64,000 nucleotides of DNA from a bacterium (GCA_030430075.1 JAUIGN010000041.1:1-64000), one strand, 5' to 3'. Shown: positions 24,201-39,200, counted from the stretch's first letter. Program-made: numbers and translations. Notes: a model not told the origin generated them from the sequence alone.

Positions 24201-27200
24201 ATCGTGTTGGCATAAGACGTATTCGTCGGCATGCTGCCGTCATACGGCATCAGGAACGTCGGTGTCGACGACCAGCCTGAATTGTTTCGGCTGTACGCGT
24301 AGACGGCGCCCGTGTCGCCCAGCGGCAGCTTGTAACCGCTGATCGGCTGATTTGCCGAGCTGTACTTGACTTCGGTGGTGGGTGCTCCCACGACCAGCCG
24401 CGACCCGCTGATCGCAACCGAACTGCCGAAACCGCCGCCGCCGTTGAGCGTCCGCCAGTGGCTCCACGTTTCGCTGCTCAACGAATAGCTGTAAACCTTG
24501 TTCGCGCCGGGCGCACCGATCACCAGCCAGTTGCCGTCGAAGTCGAGATCCGAACCGAATCCGCTGTCGCCCGAGAGAGTCTGGGTGGGGCGCCAATGGA
24601 GGCCCTCGTTGATGTAAACGTAGACCTTGTTCTCGCCCGGCGCGCCGACAAAGAGCATGTTCTTCGAGGCGTGGTACCAACTCCGCGATGCGTACTTCGT
24701 GGAAGAATTCGAATTGGTCAGAACTTCGGCCGGAGGCGCCAGCTTCCCCGACGTGATCCGCGGATCGGTACTCGTATTGCCGGCCGCCGGAATCGAGCCG
24801 GTCGTCGAGTAAGTGCGGATCGAGCCGACATCGGCCCGCGTAATCGTGTTGCCCGACGTCTCGTTGAAGCCGGGCAATCCGACCACGATCCGCGAACCGC
24901 TGACGACGACCGAATGGCCCAACTGGTCGGCCAACGGCGCGCCGGTATTGGCGCCGGCCGGTGTCGCCGACACAAGCTTGCCCGAACCGCTGCTGCCGCT
25001 CGACCGGGTCCAACTGGATCCGGTATTCGAACCTTGATCCGCCAGCGCGTAGAACACATAGGCGGCACCCTGATCGTTGGCGACGTCGTCGTATCCCGGC
25101 GTGCCCACGACCACGTAACTGCCGTCCAGGGCGACCGCGGCCCCGAAGCGGTCGCCGGGCATGCCCTCCTGCGACGCTTCACTGATGGGGAGTCCCCCGT
25201 CGGCCGTCAGCCGCGCGACGCGTGACCAGCTGGTGCCGCTGCCCTCAAACACGAAGGCCCGGCCGTGATCGGCGAATTCCTGCTGGCCAGTATCCTTGGG
25301 ATTGTCCCATTCCGGCGAACCGACGACGATCCGTTTTCCGCCGCTGATCGAATCGATGGCCACCGACTGGCCGAAGTTTTCGCTCTGTTCCAGGAGCCCG
25401 CTGTCGTAGGACGGCGACAAGGTTGCTTTCTGCGACCAGGTGACGCCGCTTAGTTTGTAGACAAACGCTCGACCCGCCGTCGAACGCGTCGGCGCACCGA
25501 CCACCAGCACGTCACCATCGACGTCCAGCGCTTTGCCAAAGCCGCCCGTCTTGAAAAGCCGCTGCTGTTGGGTCCAGATCTCGCCGCCACGCGAGAACGC
25601 GTATACGTGCCCGGCGTTTGATCCCACGATTCCGTTCGACCCATCCACGGCGACCGAGGTCCCAAACCGCTGATTGTTGGCCGCGTTCGAAGCGGAGAGC
25701 TTGTCCTGGAAGCTCCAATTGCCATTGTTGCGGGCGAATACGTAGGCCGACCCGGCATTTGCCCCGTAGGTATCGTCCTGGGGCGCGCCCACGATCAGCG
25801 TGTCGCCGTCAATGTCGACCGCCGCACCGAAGCCCTGTCCCGCGCCGTTGCGATCCGGCGGATACAGTTTGGCCTGCTCGACCCACGCGCCGTTGGTCCA
25901 GGTGTACACGAAGACCGCGCCGTACGGGAGCGTCGCGGAGAGTTGGTCCGAGTACAGTTCGGCGCCCACCACCAGCGTATCCCCGCTGATCGCCATGGCT
26001 CGCGAGAATTCCCTGGCGTCGGGCGCTTCATCGATCAGCAGTTGCTGTTGTTGACGCCAACTGACGACACCATCCAGTGTGAGCACGTGCAACGTCAGGT
26101 TCGTCAGATTCAGGTCGGCGACCGCCACCGTGTCGATCGCCAGGTCGGCCGGATCGTCCGGCGTCACCACGTCAAAGTCCGGGAGGCCGTGGATGACGAG
26201 CGGTTCGACGCCGGTGAAGCTGAACGTATTGTTTTGCAGGCTTACAACCCCCGCCCGGGCCTGGCTGCTGCTGGGGGTGTACTGACCGCCGGAGGCGACG
26301 CCGTCGCCGGCAATTCGCAGTTTGTCGCCCTCCATCCCCTGGGCACCCCCGTTAAACGCCACGTCGATGGCATTGCTGGGAGCACCGACCAGGATCGTGG
26401 CGGCGGTGCCGCCGCTCCGTGTCCCTTCCTGGAAGAGGGCCGGTAGATTCCCGAACGTGATGAAGAAGCCGCGTTGGGTGTCAAGGACCCGTTTTCCTTC
26501 AACGACCGGAACGGCACTGATATTCTGCCAGCCGTCGGTCAGGCCGGTTCCACCTGCCGTCGCCAGTTTGAGCGCTGTGTCCGACGCGTCCACCACGCGG
26601 AACTGCCAAACGCCCATGTTGTTTCGTGTCTCGATGAAGTAGCTGCCCGGCGCGATCCGCTGGACGTCTGCCGGCACGACGGCGTCGATCGAGGTCACCG
26701 ACGTGATCGTTTGGGAGAGATCCCCGGCAGCGGTCAGGGAGATCATGGCCAGATCGGCAAACAGCAGGTCGTCGCCCCCTTCGCCATTGAACGTCGCCGT
26801 ATTGCCTTGCATGTCGACGCCGTTCTCCACGTTGAACGTATCCGCGCCGTCACCGCCGTTGACGGTGACGCTGTAGCCGTAGCTGCCCGACGTCAGTTGC
26901 ACGATGTCGGCACCGCTCCCTAGCGATGCCCTGATCTCTTCCGCATTCCGCGCGTTGACGTTGATGGCGGAGACGTCTCCCGAGCGGCCCAGGGCGACGG
27001 TCGCATATTGCGTGCTCTGCGGGTCGTCTCCGAAGAGCTCGGTGAAAAGCGCCAGGAACGTGGGGTCCGCGGTGGGCGGGTTGGTTGCCGGCGACGCCGG
27101 GAAGAGCTCGGTGAAACTCTGATCGACAAAGGCCAGCTCCGTGTCGTTCACGGCGGCCGTGTCTTGGAAATGAACCGAGTCCGCCGTCCCCTGCCCGTTG

Positions 27201-30200
27201 ATCAACACGGGAATGCCGCGAGTGCTGGAGGGCAGCGGGGTGCCGTCGGTCAGCACGAACCGTTCCAACGTGAAGCCCCCGCTGATGCTCTCGCCCAGGT
27301 TGATGGCATTGGTCCCCGCACCGGTGTTGATCGTGAAATTGGAAGCGGAACCGCCCGCGATACTCTGCTCGCGATGCGTGGCCCGCAGGTTGACGGTGTC
27401 GTCGCCCGAGCCGTGATTCAAGACGACCGTTTCGAACGTGCGATAGAGAATGTCCGCGGCGTTACTGCGACTGACTGTCGTGGTGTCGATCGGGAAGCCG
27501 TTCTGTGCCGTCCCCGTGTCGGCGTTCGTGACGGTGAAGGTCTGGCCCGTGGTGTCGGACTGGTCGTTGAAGTACAGCCGGTCGTCGTCTTCGGGACCGT
27601 TCCCCTCGAGGGTCAACGAACCCTGGAATCCATCCAGTGAGCCGGCGTCTTCGTTCCCCGACGTGGTTCCCAGGTAGACCCGATCAAATCCACCCCCGGT
27701 CTTCACGGTTGCCGTCAGCGATGCCGCGATGGCCGGGACATAGAACGTGTCACCGTTGACGCCCAGCAAAATGTCGACGCTCTCCGACGAAGCAAACGTC
27801 AAGGAACCGGTCATGCCCAGGCCGTCCACGGTCGCCGCGTTCAACGTACCGATGTTGGCCGCGTCGTCTCCCGAGTCGTCGACGATGATCGTATCGAAAT
27901 CGGCCTGGCCGGAAATCGTCAGCGCGCCGTGCAGGTAGTCGACCCGCCGCAGCGTCCCCGGCTCCAAGCCCGTGGTCGTCGAGCCGACCGTAATCGTGTC
28001 ATCGCCGTCGCCGCCCTGGACATGCGTCGAACCGTACGAATAGACACTGTCGACCTGAAACACGTCCGCATCCGATCCGAGCAGGACATTGACCTGCTCG
28101 ATCGTGCTGTCGAACGTCGTCTCGCCATTGCGATTGGCGTAGTAGATCGCCGCGGGGCAACTGTCGTCGTCGACGCAAGCGTCATCCAACTGCGCACCGT
28201 AGTCGTCGTGAATGCTGAGCCAGTCGTTGGAACCCATCTCCAGTCCGGTGATTCCGATGGCCGTCAACTGGCCCGGGCTGCTCGACCCGTCCCCATGGAC
28301 GTTCAGGGTGTCGCTGCCCGCATCCCCGTTGGCGATGACGACGCCACTGATTTGATGGAGGCGGTTGGAGTCGTTGCCCACGTTGATCGTGTCGGTGCCG
28401 TCGCCGCCGTTGATGAGGGCCACAAACGGAGCACCCAGGTCGTGGACCTGAAACTGGTCGTTGTTCGCGGACAGCTTGACGTGGACAAACGCTCCATCCG
28501 TCGTCGTGAAGGCGATCGGGCTGGTATTGCCCAGGTTGGCCAGGGTTGCCGATTGCAGCTCGCCCGACAAGGCCGATCCATGGCCGGCGGCACTGACATA
28601 CAGTTCGTCGCGCGTTCCGCCGAATCCGCCGGCGCCGGTGTTGACGGTCACGCTGCCCGTGAATCCGGTCAAGTCGCCGGTCAACTGGTTGAACGGATCG
28701 TCGGAGGTGTCGTCATAGAATCCGCCGCCGGTGAAGAGGCTGCGCGCCGCATTGCTGGAGAGGAAATAGCGATCGGCACCCTCGTCACCGTTGATGCCGA
28801 GCGTTCCCTGGGCGGCCTGGACGAAGAAGCGGTCGTCACTGGCGCCGCCGTAAAGGTTCGTCGTCCCCGCCGCGTTGATCCCGGCCGGGTTGGTGATCTG
28901 AATATAGTCCAGGTTGGCACCACCCTCGATGGTGACCATCGGTGCGTCGACCGAGCCCACGATGTCGATCTCCGTGCCGATAACCACGTCGTTGTCGACG
29001 GGTGCCTTATCTCCCGTGATCGTAATCGACGTATCGCTGGAGACGACCGTCCCGGCGGGAACCGTCACATTGTCACCGCCGTGAACCTCGACCGTGCCAC
29101 CCGTCGCCGCGATCTTGCCCTGCGTAATCGGTTCGCCGGTCAGCCGCTGGCCGCTGGCCAAAATGGTGATGTCTTCTTTCTCTTCGGCCGAATCACGCGT
29201 TCGCAAGCGGATCGCGCCAGAGAGGGCCACGGCCTGTAAGACCACCAGCGTGCCGCCCAATTCCTTGATGAAGATGTCGTTGGCTGCCTCTGCGAAGAAA
29301 CGACCGTCGCCCGGTAGATTGGCATCCAGTTTCTCGACAATATCGCGCTTGTCCGTGCCGCCGCCGTAAGTCTCAATTTCGTTGTCGGTTGTGCCAATCG
29401 AACCAAGCTTGGACTCCAGGTCGATATTCGTACCCTGGATCTCCGGTCCGACATCGTCTCCCGAATCCAGGATCGAACCGTCGGCGATCACCACCACGTC
29501 GCTTAGCTTGGAAACGATCGACGCCACGTGGATCGCGCCGTCCGTCTCTTTCAGATAGACGCCGTCCTGCGACACGATCGTGACGGGGCCCGTGGCCTGG
29601 TTCGACGAATCGATTTCCAGGAAGTTGGTCAGCGAGCCGACGCCGCCGGTCCCGGCGGTCAGCGAAATGCCGTTGCCCGTTATATCGGCAACCCCATCGT
29701 CGCCGGCCGGTACATCGAAGATCGACGCCCCCGTATCGGCGGCGGTCAGCGACACATCGCCCTTGGTCGAAGTAATCGTGCCGACGCGCAAGTCGCCGAG
29801 CACTTCGGTGAGGCGGATGTCGCCGTTGGTGAGCACGTCGATCTGGCCGGTGTCCCCCACATCCGTCAGCGCGTGAAAGTGGACGAGCGGATCGGAGGTG
29901 GTCGAGTTGGCCGCCGTCACGGTAATGTCCGAACCGGCATCCAGTTGACCGAAGTCGAACGTTCCCGCAATGTCGGTTCCGGCGTTGAGGTCGGTGAATA
30001 CGCGGAAATCCAGGTTCAGCTTCACCAGCGGATCCAGCTCGGGCCGGAAATGGCGGAACACGGTAAAGTCCGAAGGTGTTTCCTGGGTTACCGTGGTCAA
30101 GATCGATCCGGACAGGCCGGTCGAGCTGGTCTCCTTCACAAACGATTGCAGTAACAGGTCCACCTCGCCACCGGCGTCGATCCCGGTCAGGCTCAGTGTC

Positions 30201-33200
30201 GAGTTGCTGGCATCGGTATCCCGGATACGGCCCTGCAGATCGAGATAGACATCCGTGGTCGCATCGACGGCAAGATCGGCGGCCAACTGGTCACCTTGGA
30301 CCAGGTCGATGCCCAGTCGCCCGCCGCTGCTCCCCACGCTGCCGCCGCCCGCCGAAAGGGTCAAGTCGTTGGTACGGATCTTGCCCGCGACGCCGCCGCT
30401 GTTGAGGACGTCGGCACCACCGACGATCCCGCCACCCGTGTTGACGATCGAGGTCGTGCCGATGGGATTGCTGATCAATCCGTTAACCCCAACGTCTCCT
30501 GCACCCGTGTTGGTGATCTCGACCTTCGTCGGAACCAGCGTGGTGCTGACGTCAAACTCCATCGTGACCGCGTTAGCGTTCAGCGTCAGGTCCCCGGCGC
30601 CTGACGAGTTGGCAATGTCGATCGGATCGATCACTAGATCCTTGTCGGACTGATTGACGATGGTCACGCGGTCGAAGGCCATCGCGGCGGCAACGGTACC
30701 GGTCGTGCCGCTGATCGTGCTGTCCGGTGCGGATTCGGAATCCATGTCGGCCAGCGTGTTGGTCGTGAAGTTGGCCGAACCGCTGGAACTGTTCGTGATC
30801 GAATCGACCGTAATCGTGTCCCCGGAAACGACTTCGCCCTGACTGACGCCGTCATTGTTGATCGTGACATTCTCCGCCGTGATGACGGTGCCGCCGGCAT
30901 CGATCAGGAGGGTCGGGCTGGGGCCCGAGAGCAACTTCAGGTCGCCGTTGAAAACGATGTCCCGATTGGCGTTGAAACTGCCCGCATCCGTCCCGGACCC
31001 CGTGATGAATTTGTTGATCGCGCGGTAATCACGATCGTTGAAGCGGTCGTACTGATCGATCGATTGCGTCGCCGAGATCAAGACATCGTGCCCGCCGATG
31101 ATCGCCCCGTCGGCCACGTTGACATCGGCATCGCTGTCGTAATCGGTGGTCGCGGTGGCGTTGATTCGGGCGCCGCCGCCGTCAAACACACCCCGCGACG
31201 TGGTCTTCAAATCGATGCCTTCGTGCCGCGAGCGGATGCGCACCGTTTCACCCGTGGTCTGCGAACCATCCGCGAAAGCGATGTTCGTTTTATCGTTGAT
31301 GTCGACGGTTGCCGAACTGGTGACATGGGCGCCCAATGCGTCGGCTTCGGCCTTGGCCCAGGCACTCATGGTCATCTCGGTGACTTTTGCGTCCAATTCA
31401 ACCACCTTGGCGTTGAGGGTCGCATTCGCGCCGATCGCCGTTTCCGTCAAAGCGCTGGTGCCGCCGATGCGGATGTCCGAGTGGCCGTCCGAGTTCGCTC
31501 CCAAGCCGTCCGCGTTCCCTCGCGAGCGGGCGCTGCCTGTCAGATCGCTCCGTGACGTGGCCGCCAGATCATTCCCGGCCGTCAATGTGGCACTGCTGCC
31601 GATGTCGACCTGCGACGTGTAGTCGATCGTCGCATCCGAGTCGGACGTGGGGAAGTCGAGCAGCCCGCCACCGTTGCTGTCCGTTTCGACGTGCACGTCC
31701 TGGCTGGCCCGCGAGGTCAACGTGATATCGTTTTCCGCTGCGATGATCGCCGAGCTGCCGACGTTCACCTTGCCCACGTTGGTCGAAGTGACCCCCGCGA
31801 CGGAATCACCGACGGAGAACAGGCCGCCGCCGGCATCGGTTGAGACGCCGGATGCGTTGGAAAACGAGGTGGCGATCGCCACCACGTCGCTACCCTGGAT
31901 CGAGGCACTGTCGCCGATCGTCGTATTCACCGTCGGCGTGGATGTCGTGGTGGTGCGGGCACCGGAAACCCGGACCAACACGCCGACGCTGTAGCCGCCC
32001 GCCGAAGCCGTCACGATCCCGTCACCCGACGGCGCTCCGGCCAGGGCCCGCGCTCCGCCAATCCCTCCCAGTTGTTGCGTGCCGGTGCCCAGCGAGCTCA
32101 GGTCGAGCACCAGGCGGTGGCTTCCGCTGCCTGTACCGGTCAGGTCAATCCCTTCGGTGCCGATCGAGTGCGTCCCGGTCAGCGGTGTGCTGCTCGTCGC
32201 ATCGACCGTGGTGACGGTCACCAGGTTGTTGCCGGCCGCGTCGGTCGCCAGGTCGAACGTGCCGGCGTCCGTGTCGGCGTTGGCGATGTAATAGGTTTGC
32301 CCGTCCGTCAGCCCGCCCAACGGCTGGTCGCTGACCTTGCGGAGCGAATGCACTACGAACCGATCGGCCGTTTCGATTGACGGCATCAGGTCGATCGGCG
32401 TGATCAACACCTCGGTCACCGGCGGCATCGCATCCGGATCGGCGGCGCGGCCCACCGCTTCATCGTAGGTCCGGGCGAGTTGAATGACATCCGGAGTGCC
32501 CGGATCGTGAATCACGAAATAGCGATCACCGTCGTCGAGCGGATCGAGGACCGTGCCGTCCGCCGAGTAGATTACTTCATCGCCGGCCGTGAATCCGTGG
32601 TCGGGAATCGTGATGGTGTCGGCGCCGCCATCGATGGCCGGCACGGAAAAAGTTGGTGCGGTCGGCTGGCGGTAAGTGACCGCCTGCCCATCGGCAAACG
32701 CGTGTCCGGAAATTGTAAACGTGCTGCTGGCCACATTGGCACCGCTGAAGGTCTCGGCCGCCGCCGGAAGCGCATTCGGATCGATCAGCTTGACGGTGAA
32801 ACCGTCAATCTTGTTGACCTGGTAGCGGGTGTTGTTGGTCAAGCCGGCCACGATCCCGCCGATCTGCTGGTAAATCACGGAGTCTCCGTCTTCCAGGTTG
32901 TGCGGCGCGGCGAAGGTGATCTCGTCCCGATCGATGTCGACCAGCGGAGCAGGCGTATTGCCGCCCGTAAACGAATTGAAAACGGCTCCCAGACGAAGCG
33001 ACTGCGCGTCACCGCCGACGATCACGCCATACTCGCGTCCGTCGTCCAGCCCGCCGACCGCCGTATTCGACTCACCTTTCTCGTAAGTGATCGTGTCGCC
33101 GGTGATGAGACCATGGTTCTCGGTAAAGGTGATGGTGTCTGTGGAGAGGCTGACCGCCGTGTTGCTGCTGGCATCGAACGTTCCGTCCGCGGTCTCCGCC

Positions 33201-36200
33201 GGCGTGGCCCCGTGCAGGGCGCTCAGACTGACCGTTTGGCCGGCTTCAATCACCCCGTTCGCCTCCAATTCGGTGGTGATGTCCGGATCCGATTTGGCGT
33301 TAGAAAACAGCTCGGAGATATTGATACCCGAGCCTGAGTCGAGGGTCACGGTCGAGTCGGCATCGGTCGACGCCAGCGATTGGGCGATGACGTTGCCGCT
33401 GGCCTTGATCGTGCCTCCCAGGCTGGCCGTGATCGTAGGGGTCGTGTCCGCGTTCAGCGTGGCCACACCGATGCCGACGGCGCCGCCCGTGCTGGCCGTG
33501 ACCTTGGTCTTGGAGAGGTTGTTTGCTTCGGAGGTCACGTTGACGCCAACCGCACCGACACCCGATGCGCCGTCGGTCACATCGCCCAGCAGGCTGGCCG
33601 TCGTCGTTCCCTTCGACTTGGCGGTGGGCGTGCTGGTTTGAATGCTGATCAGCGCGCCGCCGCGGTTGTTGATGTCCACGTCCGCAATGTTGCTCGATCG
33701 CGATTCGACCGTCACGTTGCCCTGGGGCGCTGTGATCGTCGCCGTCGACTCGACGGTCGTATCGACGTTCGCCTGGGAGGTCGCATCCAGCGATGTCGGG
33801 GCGACGCTCACGCCGCCCGCCGCGTTGACCATGCTGGTGGTGGTGAAGGCCTTCTTCTCGCTGAGGAAGGTCTGGCCGGCGAAGTCGTAGTTGTGGCCCG
33901 ACTGGAGCGAAACGTTGCCGGTCGTCGAGCGAACCGCGGCGCCGCCGATGATCTTGGTCGAGACGGTGGGTTTGATATCGACCGTCGCCGGCGTCGAACC
34001 GACCGCGACCACGCCCGAGATGCTGACGGCCGAACTGGTCGCGTCACCGTCGGTAATGGTGTCGGTCAGCAGCATCACATCGCCGGTTGTGTTGATGTCG
34101 GCGCTGGCGCCAATCACGTTGTTGACGGAGGTCGAGATGACCGTATCGACTTGAGTTCCCTGACCACTGGCCAAGAATCCGCCTCCGTTGGCCTCGCCGA
34201 ACGACTCGGCTTCAATTTCGGCGTCGGTCAGCATGGTCAGACTGGCGGCCGTCCGCAGGATGGAGTCAAACCGGGTCGTAATCGTTCCAGCGAAGGTGAT
34301 GTCGGACAAGGCGACACCAACGCCAACGCCGTATCCCGCGCCCACGGAATAGGCATCCGATTTCCCGTCTTGAAACGATCGGGTGGTGAGACTCACGTTG
34401 CCGACCGCGTCAAGTGTCGAACCGACGCCGGAACTTGTGCTGATGGAGGGTGAACTGTTGGATTCGACGTCCGCGCCCGCGCCGCCAAAGCCGAGCGATC
34501 CGGCCGGCGCGAAGCCGGTCGCGAACGAGCCCTTGGCCAGGTTGCTGCCGTTGAGACCGACGTTGTGGTAGCTGCCGATCAGAATGTCACGGCCGGCGGT
34601 CACGTTCGACGACGTGCCGATCCCGGTAGTGATGGTTGGTGAAAGCGTCGCGTTGCCCAGCGAGACGGCGACCGCGGAGGAAATCGCGCCGGCGATCCCC
34701 TTTGCCGTTATGTCGGCATTGCCCTCGGAGAGTGTCCGGATCACCACGTCACGCGTGGCCGTGATGCTGCCCGCCGCGGTGGCCGTCAGGGTTGGCGATG
34801 CGGTGGCCTCCGTGGACGAGCCCGCACCCGCGGCGGCCAATCCGCCCGCAATCGCTTCGGCATCGGCTTCCGCGTCATGGAAGGCGTCCACCACAATGAA
34901 CACATCTCGGGCGGTCGAAATGGTTCCGTCCAGGTAGGCGCTGACGCTGCCGTTCGCCTCGCTGACGGAACGTGTGCCGCCAATCGCGATCAGGCCGCCG
35001 GAGATACCGTACGAGTCCGTGTACGAATCGAAGTTGGATACCGCCTTGATGGTCACGTCGTTGGCGGCAGAAATCCGCGCGCTGTTGGAGGCGTAGGCGG
35101 ACACGGGCGACTTGGCAATCGCTTTGGCTCGCCCGCCCGCGCCGGCGCCGCCGAGCGACAAGGCCAAGGACGTCGCCACAGTGAGCGTATCGATGTCGGC
35201 CAGGCTGTCGGAGATGATGGAAACATCACCGCTTGTGGACGTGATCTCGCTGTCATCGACGTACGCCGAGACCGAGTTGTTGATTGTCTGTTCGGAAATC
35301 GACACCCCGATCGAGCCGCCCACCAACCCCAGGTTGAGGCCACCCGAGCCGACGTCCGCGTTGGCGGTCGCATCGTCGTCGGTCGAGATCGCGATGTTGC
35401 CCGCGGCCAGCACCGTGCTCCCGCTGCTGACGTAGGACGAGACGGTCTTGGTGACGTCATTGAACGAGTTCGCACCGGCGCCGGAGAAGGCGCCCGACTT
35501 GAGGCTGAATGAAGCGGACACCGCGGCCGCGATCGAGTACACGTCGACGGTCGAGTTGCTGACGGCGTGCAGGTCGAAGGCGCCGGCCGAACTGATACTG
35601 GCCTGGTCAACGTAGGCTTTTACACTGTTGAGGATTTCGTTCTCCGCCAGCGACACGCCGATGGCGACCGCCGCGCCCGGCGCGCCGATCTGCAGGGCGA
35701 TTGCCCCGGCCAACCCAAACGCCTCGATCGTCGAGGTGTCGTCCGCCAGGATCTTGACGTCGCCGCTGGTGGTGCGGATATCGTATTGGCCGCTGCCCGT
35801 ATCCAGCGCGTTGGCGATGTAGGCGTGAATGGTGTTATCAATCGTGTTGTAAGAACCGACACCGGCACCGGCCGCGGCGATGCCCAGCTTCGAGCTGCCG
35901 GTGATCGTAACGGCGGCGCCCAGCCCCCAGGCTTCGATGGTGGACGTCGAAAAGGCGCCGACCGCCAGGCCCAGATCGGCCGGATTGCTGAAGTGGGCCG
36001 TCAGGTCCGTGGTGGCGGTCAACGTGCCGGTCGCCACGACGCGGGCATCGTCGATATATCCCTGGACGGAGTTCTGGATGTCGTTCTTGATATCGGCGCC
36101 GCCGATGGCGACCCCGATGCCGCCGCCGCTGGGGCCGATCCCGATGGCCAGCGCAAATCCCCCGGCGTCGGCGTTGACGTAGGAATCGTCGAGGGCAAAC

Positions 36201-39200
36201 ACGGCGACGCCCCCTGACGAGGTGACGTCGCTGTCGCCTTCGATCGAGGCGTGGACCTTGGCCGCGATATTGTTGTAACTGCGGGCTCCGGCACCGGCCA
36301 GCGAGATCGCGCCATCCTGCCCGCCCGTGACCGCCGCCGCGCCCGCCATGCTCCAGGCATCGACCTCCCCGTCAAACTCGGAGTTCACCGTGACGTCACC
36401 GCCGGCCACGACCACCGTGCTGTCGATGTAGCTGATGACCTCGACCTGGTTGGAATCGGTGCCAAGATTGTTTTCGGAGATCGAGACGCCGACCGAGAGC
36501 GCGCCGGCACCGTCATTCAATCCCAGGCCGAAGGCGATGGCGAAGCCGCCCGAATCGGACTTGATCTTGGATGCGTCGAACGCCTCGACCGTCAGGTCGC
36601 CGCCGGCGTTGATCACGCTGGGGATCGCATTCGTGTTGGTAAGCTCGGGGTCGGTGGCTCCGATAAAGGCCTTGGTCGTGGTGTCAATGTTGTTGTACGA
36701 CCCCGCGCCCGCGCCACTCCCTACCAGCGTGGTTGTCTTGGTGATCCCTACGCCGATCGCGCCGGCCATCGTCCAACTATCGATGGTCCGCCGGTCGTTG
36801 CTGTCGGCCGGATTCTCGCTGGTCGCAATCACGTCGATCGCCCCGGCGGAAGTGGCTTCGGAACCGGTAATCGACGCCTGCAGCGAATTCGTAATGTCAT
36901 TCTCGGATTGCGAAGCGCCGATCGTCAGCGATCCCCCGCTCCCCCGACCCAGTGCGACGGCAATCGAGACCGCGCCGGCGTCCACCTTGATGTCGCTCAG
37001 GTCGATCGCCTGGACGCGTACGGCGCCGGAATCGTTCGCCGTTTCGCCGTCGGTGTCATTGGCGGTGACCTGGCTGCCGTCCTCAATGGCCGCCTTGATC
37101 TGGGCATTGATGTTGTTGTAGGTACCGGCTCCGGCACCCGACAGGGCGATCCCCAGGCTGTCACTGTAGGCGCCGGCCAGCGAGCCACCCATGGCCAGCG
37201 CCTGGATGTCCGAGTCATCCTTGGCATTGATCGAGACGTCGCCGTCGGCGGTGATCGTCGAGTTGCTGACGATGGCGGAAATCGAGTGCTCCGTATCGGG
37301 CCCAATCAGGCGGTCGGGATCGATGCCGACCCGGTTGATCGATTCGGACGCTCCGACCGAAAGCGCGCCCGCCGTACTGTCGTCCGCCACCGCCAGGGCG
37401 ATCGAGAACCCGCCCGCCTCCGCCAGGATGCTCGACCGGTTGTCGGACAGAACGGCCACGCTGCCTCCGGCGTTGACCGTCGAGCCGCTGATCGAGGCGT
37501 CCAGCGTATTGCTGATCTCGTTGTACGTTCCCGCGCCGGCGCCCGAGGCGGAGAGTCCCGTCTGCCCCTTGCCGAAGGCGACCGAGCCGCCGATGGCCAG
37601 GGTGTCAATCCGCTTCTGGTCGCCCCGGTCCAGCAGCCGGTCCGCCGGCGGCGACTGGTTGGGGTCGGTGGAAGTGGCCCGAATGTCGACGTCCCCGGCG
37701 GTCATGATCGAGGCGGCATCGATGTACGCCTTGACCGTATTCCGAACGTCGTTGTCGGCGACCGCCGCTCCGATACTGACGGCCGTGCCCGTGCCGGTCG
37801 CGTTGCCCTCTTTCTTCGAGATCGCCAGGGCGATCGAGAACCCGCCGGCGTTGGCCACAATCTCTGAAATGTCGCGCGCGTGAACGGCCAGGTCACCGGC
37901 GTTGGTGGTGATCTGGCTGTTGCGATCGATGTAGGCCGACGTCTCGTTGATGATCGTGTTGTAGGATCCCGATCCGGCACCGGTCAGAGAAAGGGCACCT
38001 GATTTGCCGCTCACGACCGTGAAGGCGCCGCCGACGGTAAGCGAGTTGATCGTCGACTTGGATTGGCTCAACAGCGTGATGTCGGCTCCGGCCGTGGCGG
38101 TCGAGTTGGAGATGTAGGCCAGGGTTTGGGCCGCATTGGACCGGTTGCCGATCTCGTTGACCGCCAGCGCGGCACCGACCGACAACGCTTTGCTCGACCC
38201 GCTCCCTTGGGCCGCTTCGCCGCCAAAGGCGGCCGCGATCGCAACCGCGCCGGCATCCCCGATGATCCGCGACGTGTCCCGAGCGATCAGCGAAATGTCG
38301 CCGGAGGTGGCGACCACCAGCGGGCTGTTGTTGATGTAGGCCTTGACGTCGTTGTTGACAAAGTTGGCGGTTGCGGCACCCGCGCCGGCGATGGAAAACT
38401 GTGTCCCGCGCCGATCTTCCTGGCCCAGGAACTCTTCATCAAAATCAAGATTGTCGGGATCCGCTTGAACCTGCTGCCGCTGGTCCTTCGTCTTGACCGC
38501 GGTCAACGAACCGGCGACCGCATACGAGCGAATGTTGGCTTTGGAATAGGCTCGCGCTGCCACGCTGTCACCGGCCGTCACGCTGGAACCGTCCGCGTAC
38601 GCGAAAACTTCGTTGCTGACCCGATTGACGGCGACGCCGATTCCGATCGTCACGGTCGTGCCGGAAGTCGAGTCGCTGTCAAAGGCCTTGAAGTACTTCT
38701 TGGGATCAATAAAGTTAGGGTTAGGGTTGGGGTTGGCGACCTCGCGAATCGACGTCCGCATGGAACCCATGGTGACGTTCACGGCCAACGATCCGGCCAC
38801 CGCGAAGACCTTGGTCCGGTCGTAGGCGTCCAGGAAGACGGAGCCGCCGGCGTCCACGGTCGAGCTGTCGGAAATGTAGGCCTTGGTGTCGAACGAGATC
38901 AGGTTCAAGGTCAACGCGCCGGCCACGCTGAGACTCTTGGCGGCACCCGAGAAGGCGCCGCTCACCGCGATCGAAAAGACGTACCGGCGGTCGGTGCCGT
39001 CGAGCAGGTAATGGCCGCCCGCCGAACCGCGGCTGGTCAGATCGACGGCCGGTTCCAGTTGCGGGGCCGTGCCGGCCGAGCCCGCGAAGGCCAGGTTGTC
39101 GATGGCCGTGCCCCCTGGCGTGGCGGCAAGCTGAATGTGGTTGTCACCGGTCCGCTTGACGTAGTACGTCGCGCCGTCGGTCAACCCGGTAATCGGCGTT

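Noticed and set aside
38712..38738. Telomere-like TTAGGG repeats
   Set aside because: They are the complement of codons for an Asn-Pro repeat (NPNPNPN) within the giant protein and stay in frame.
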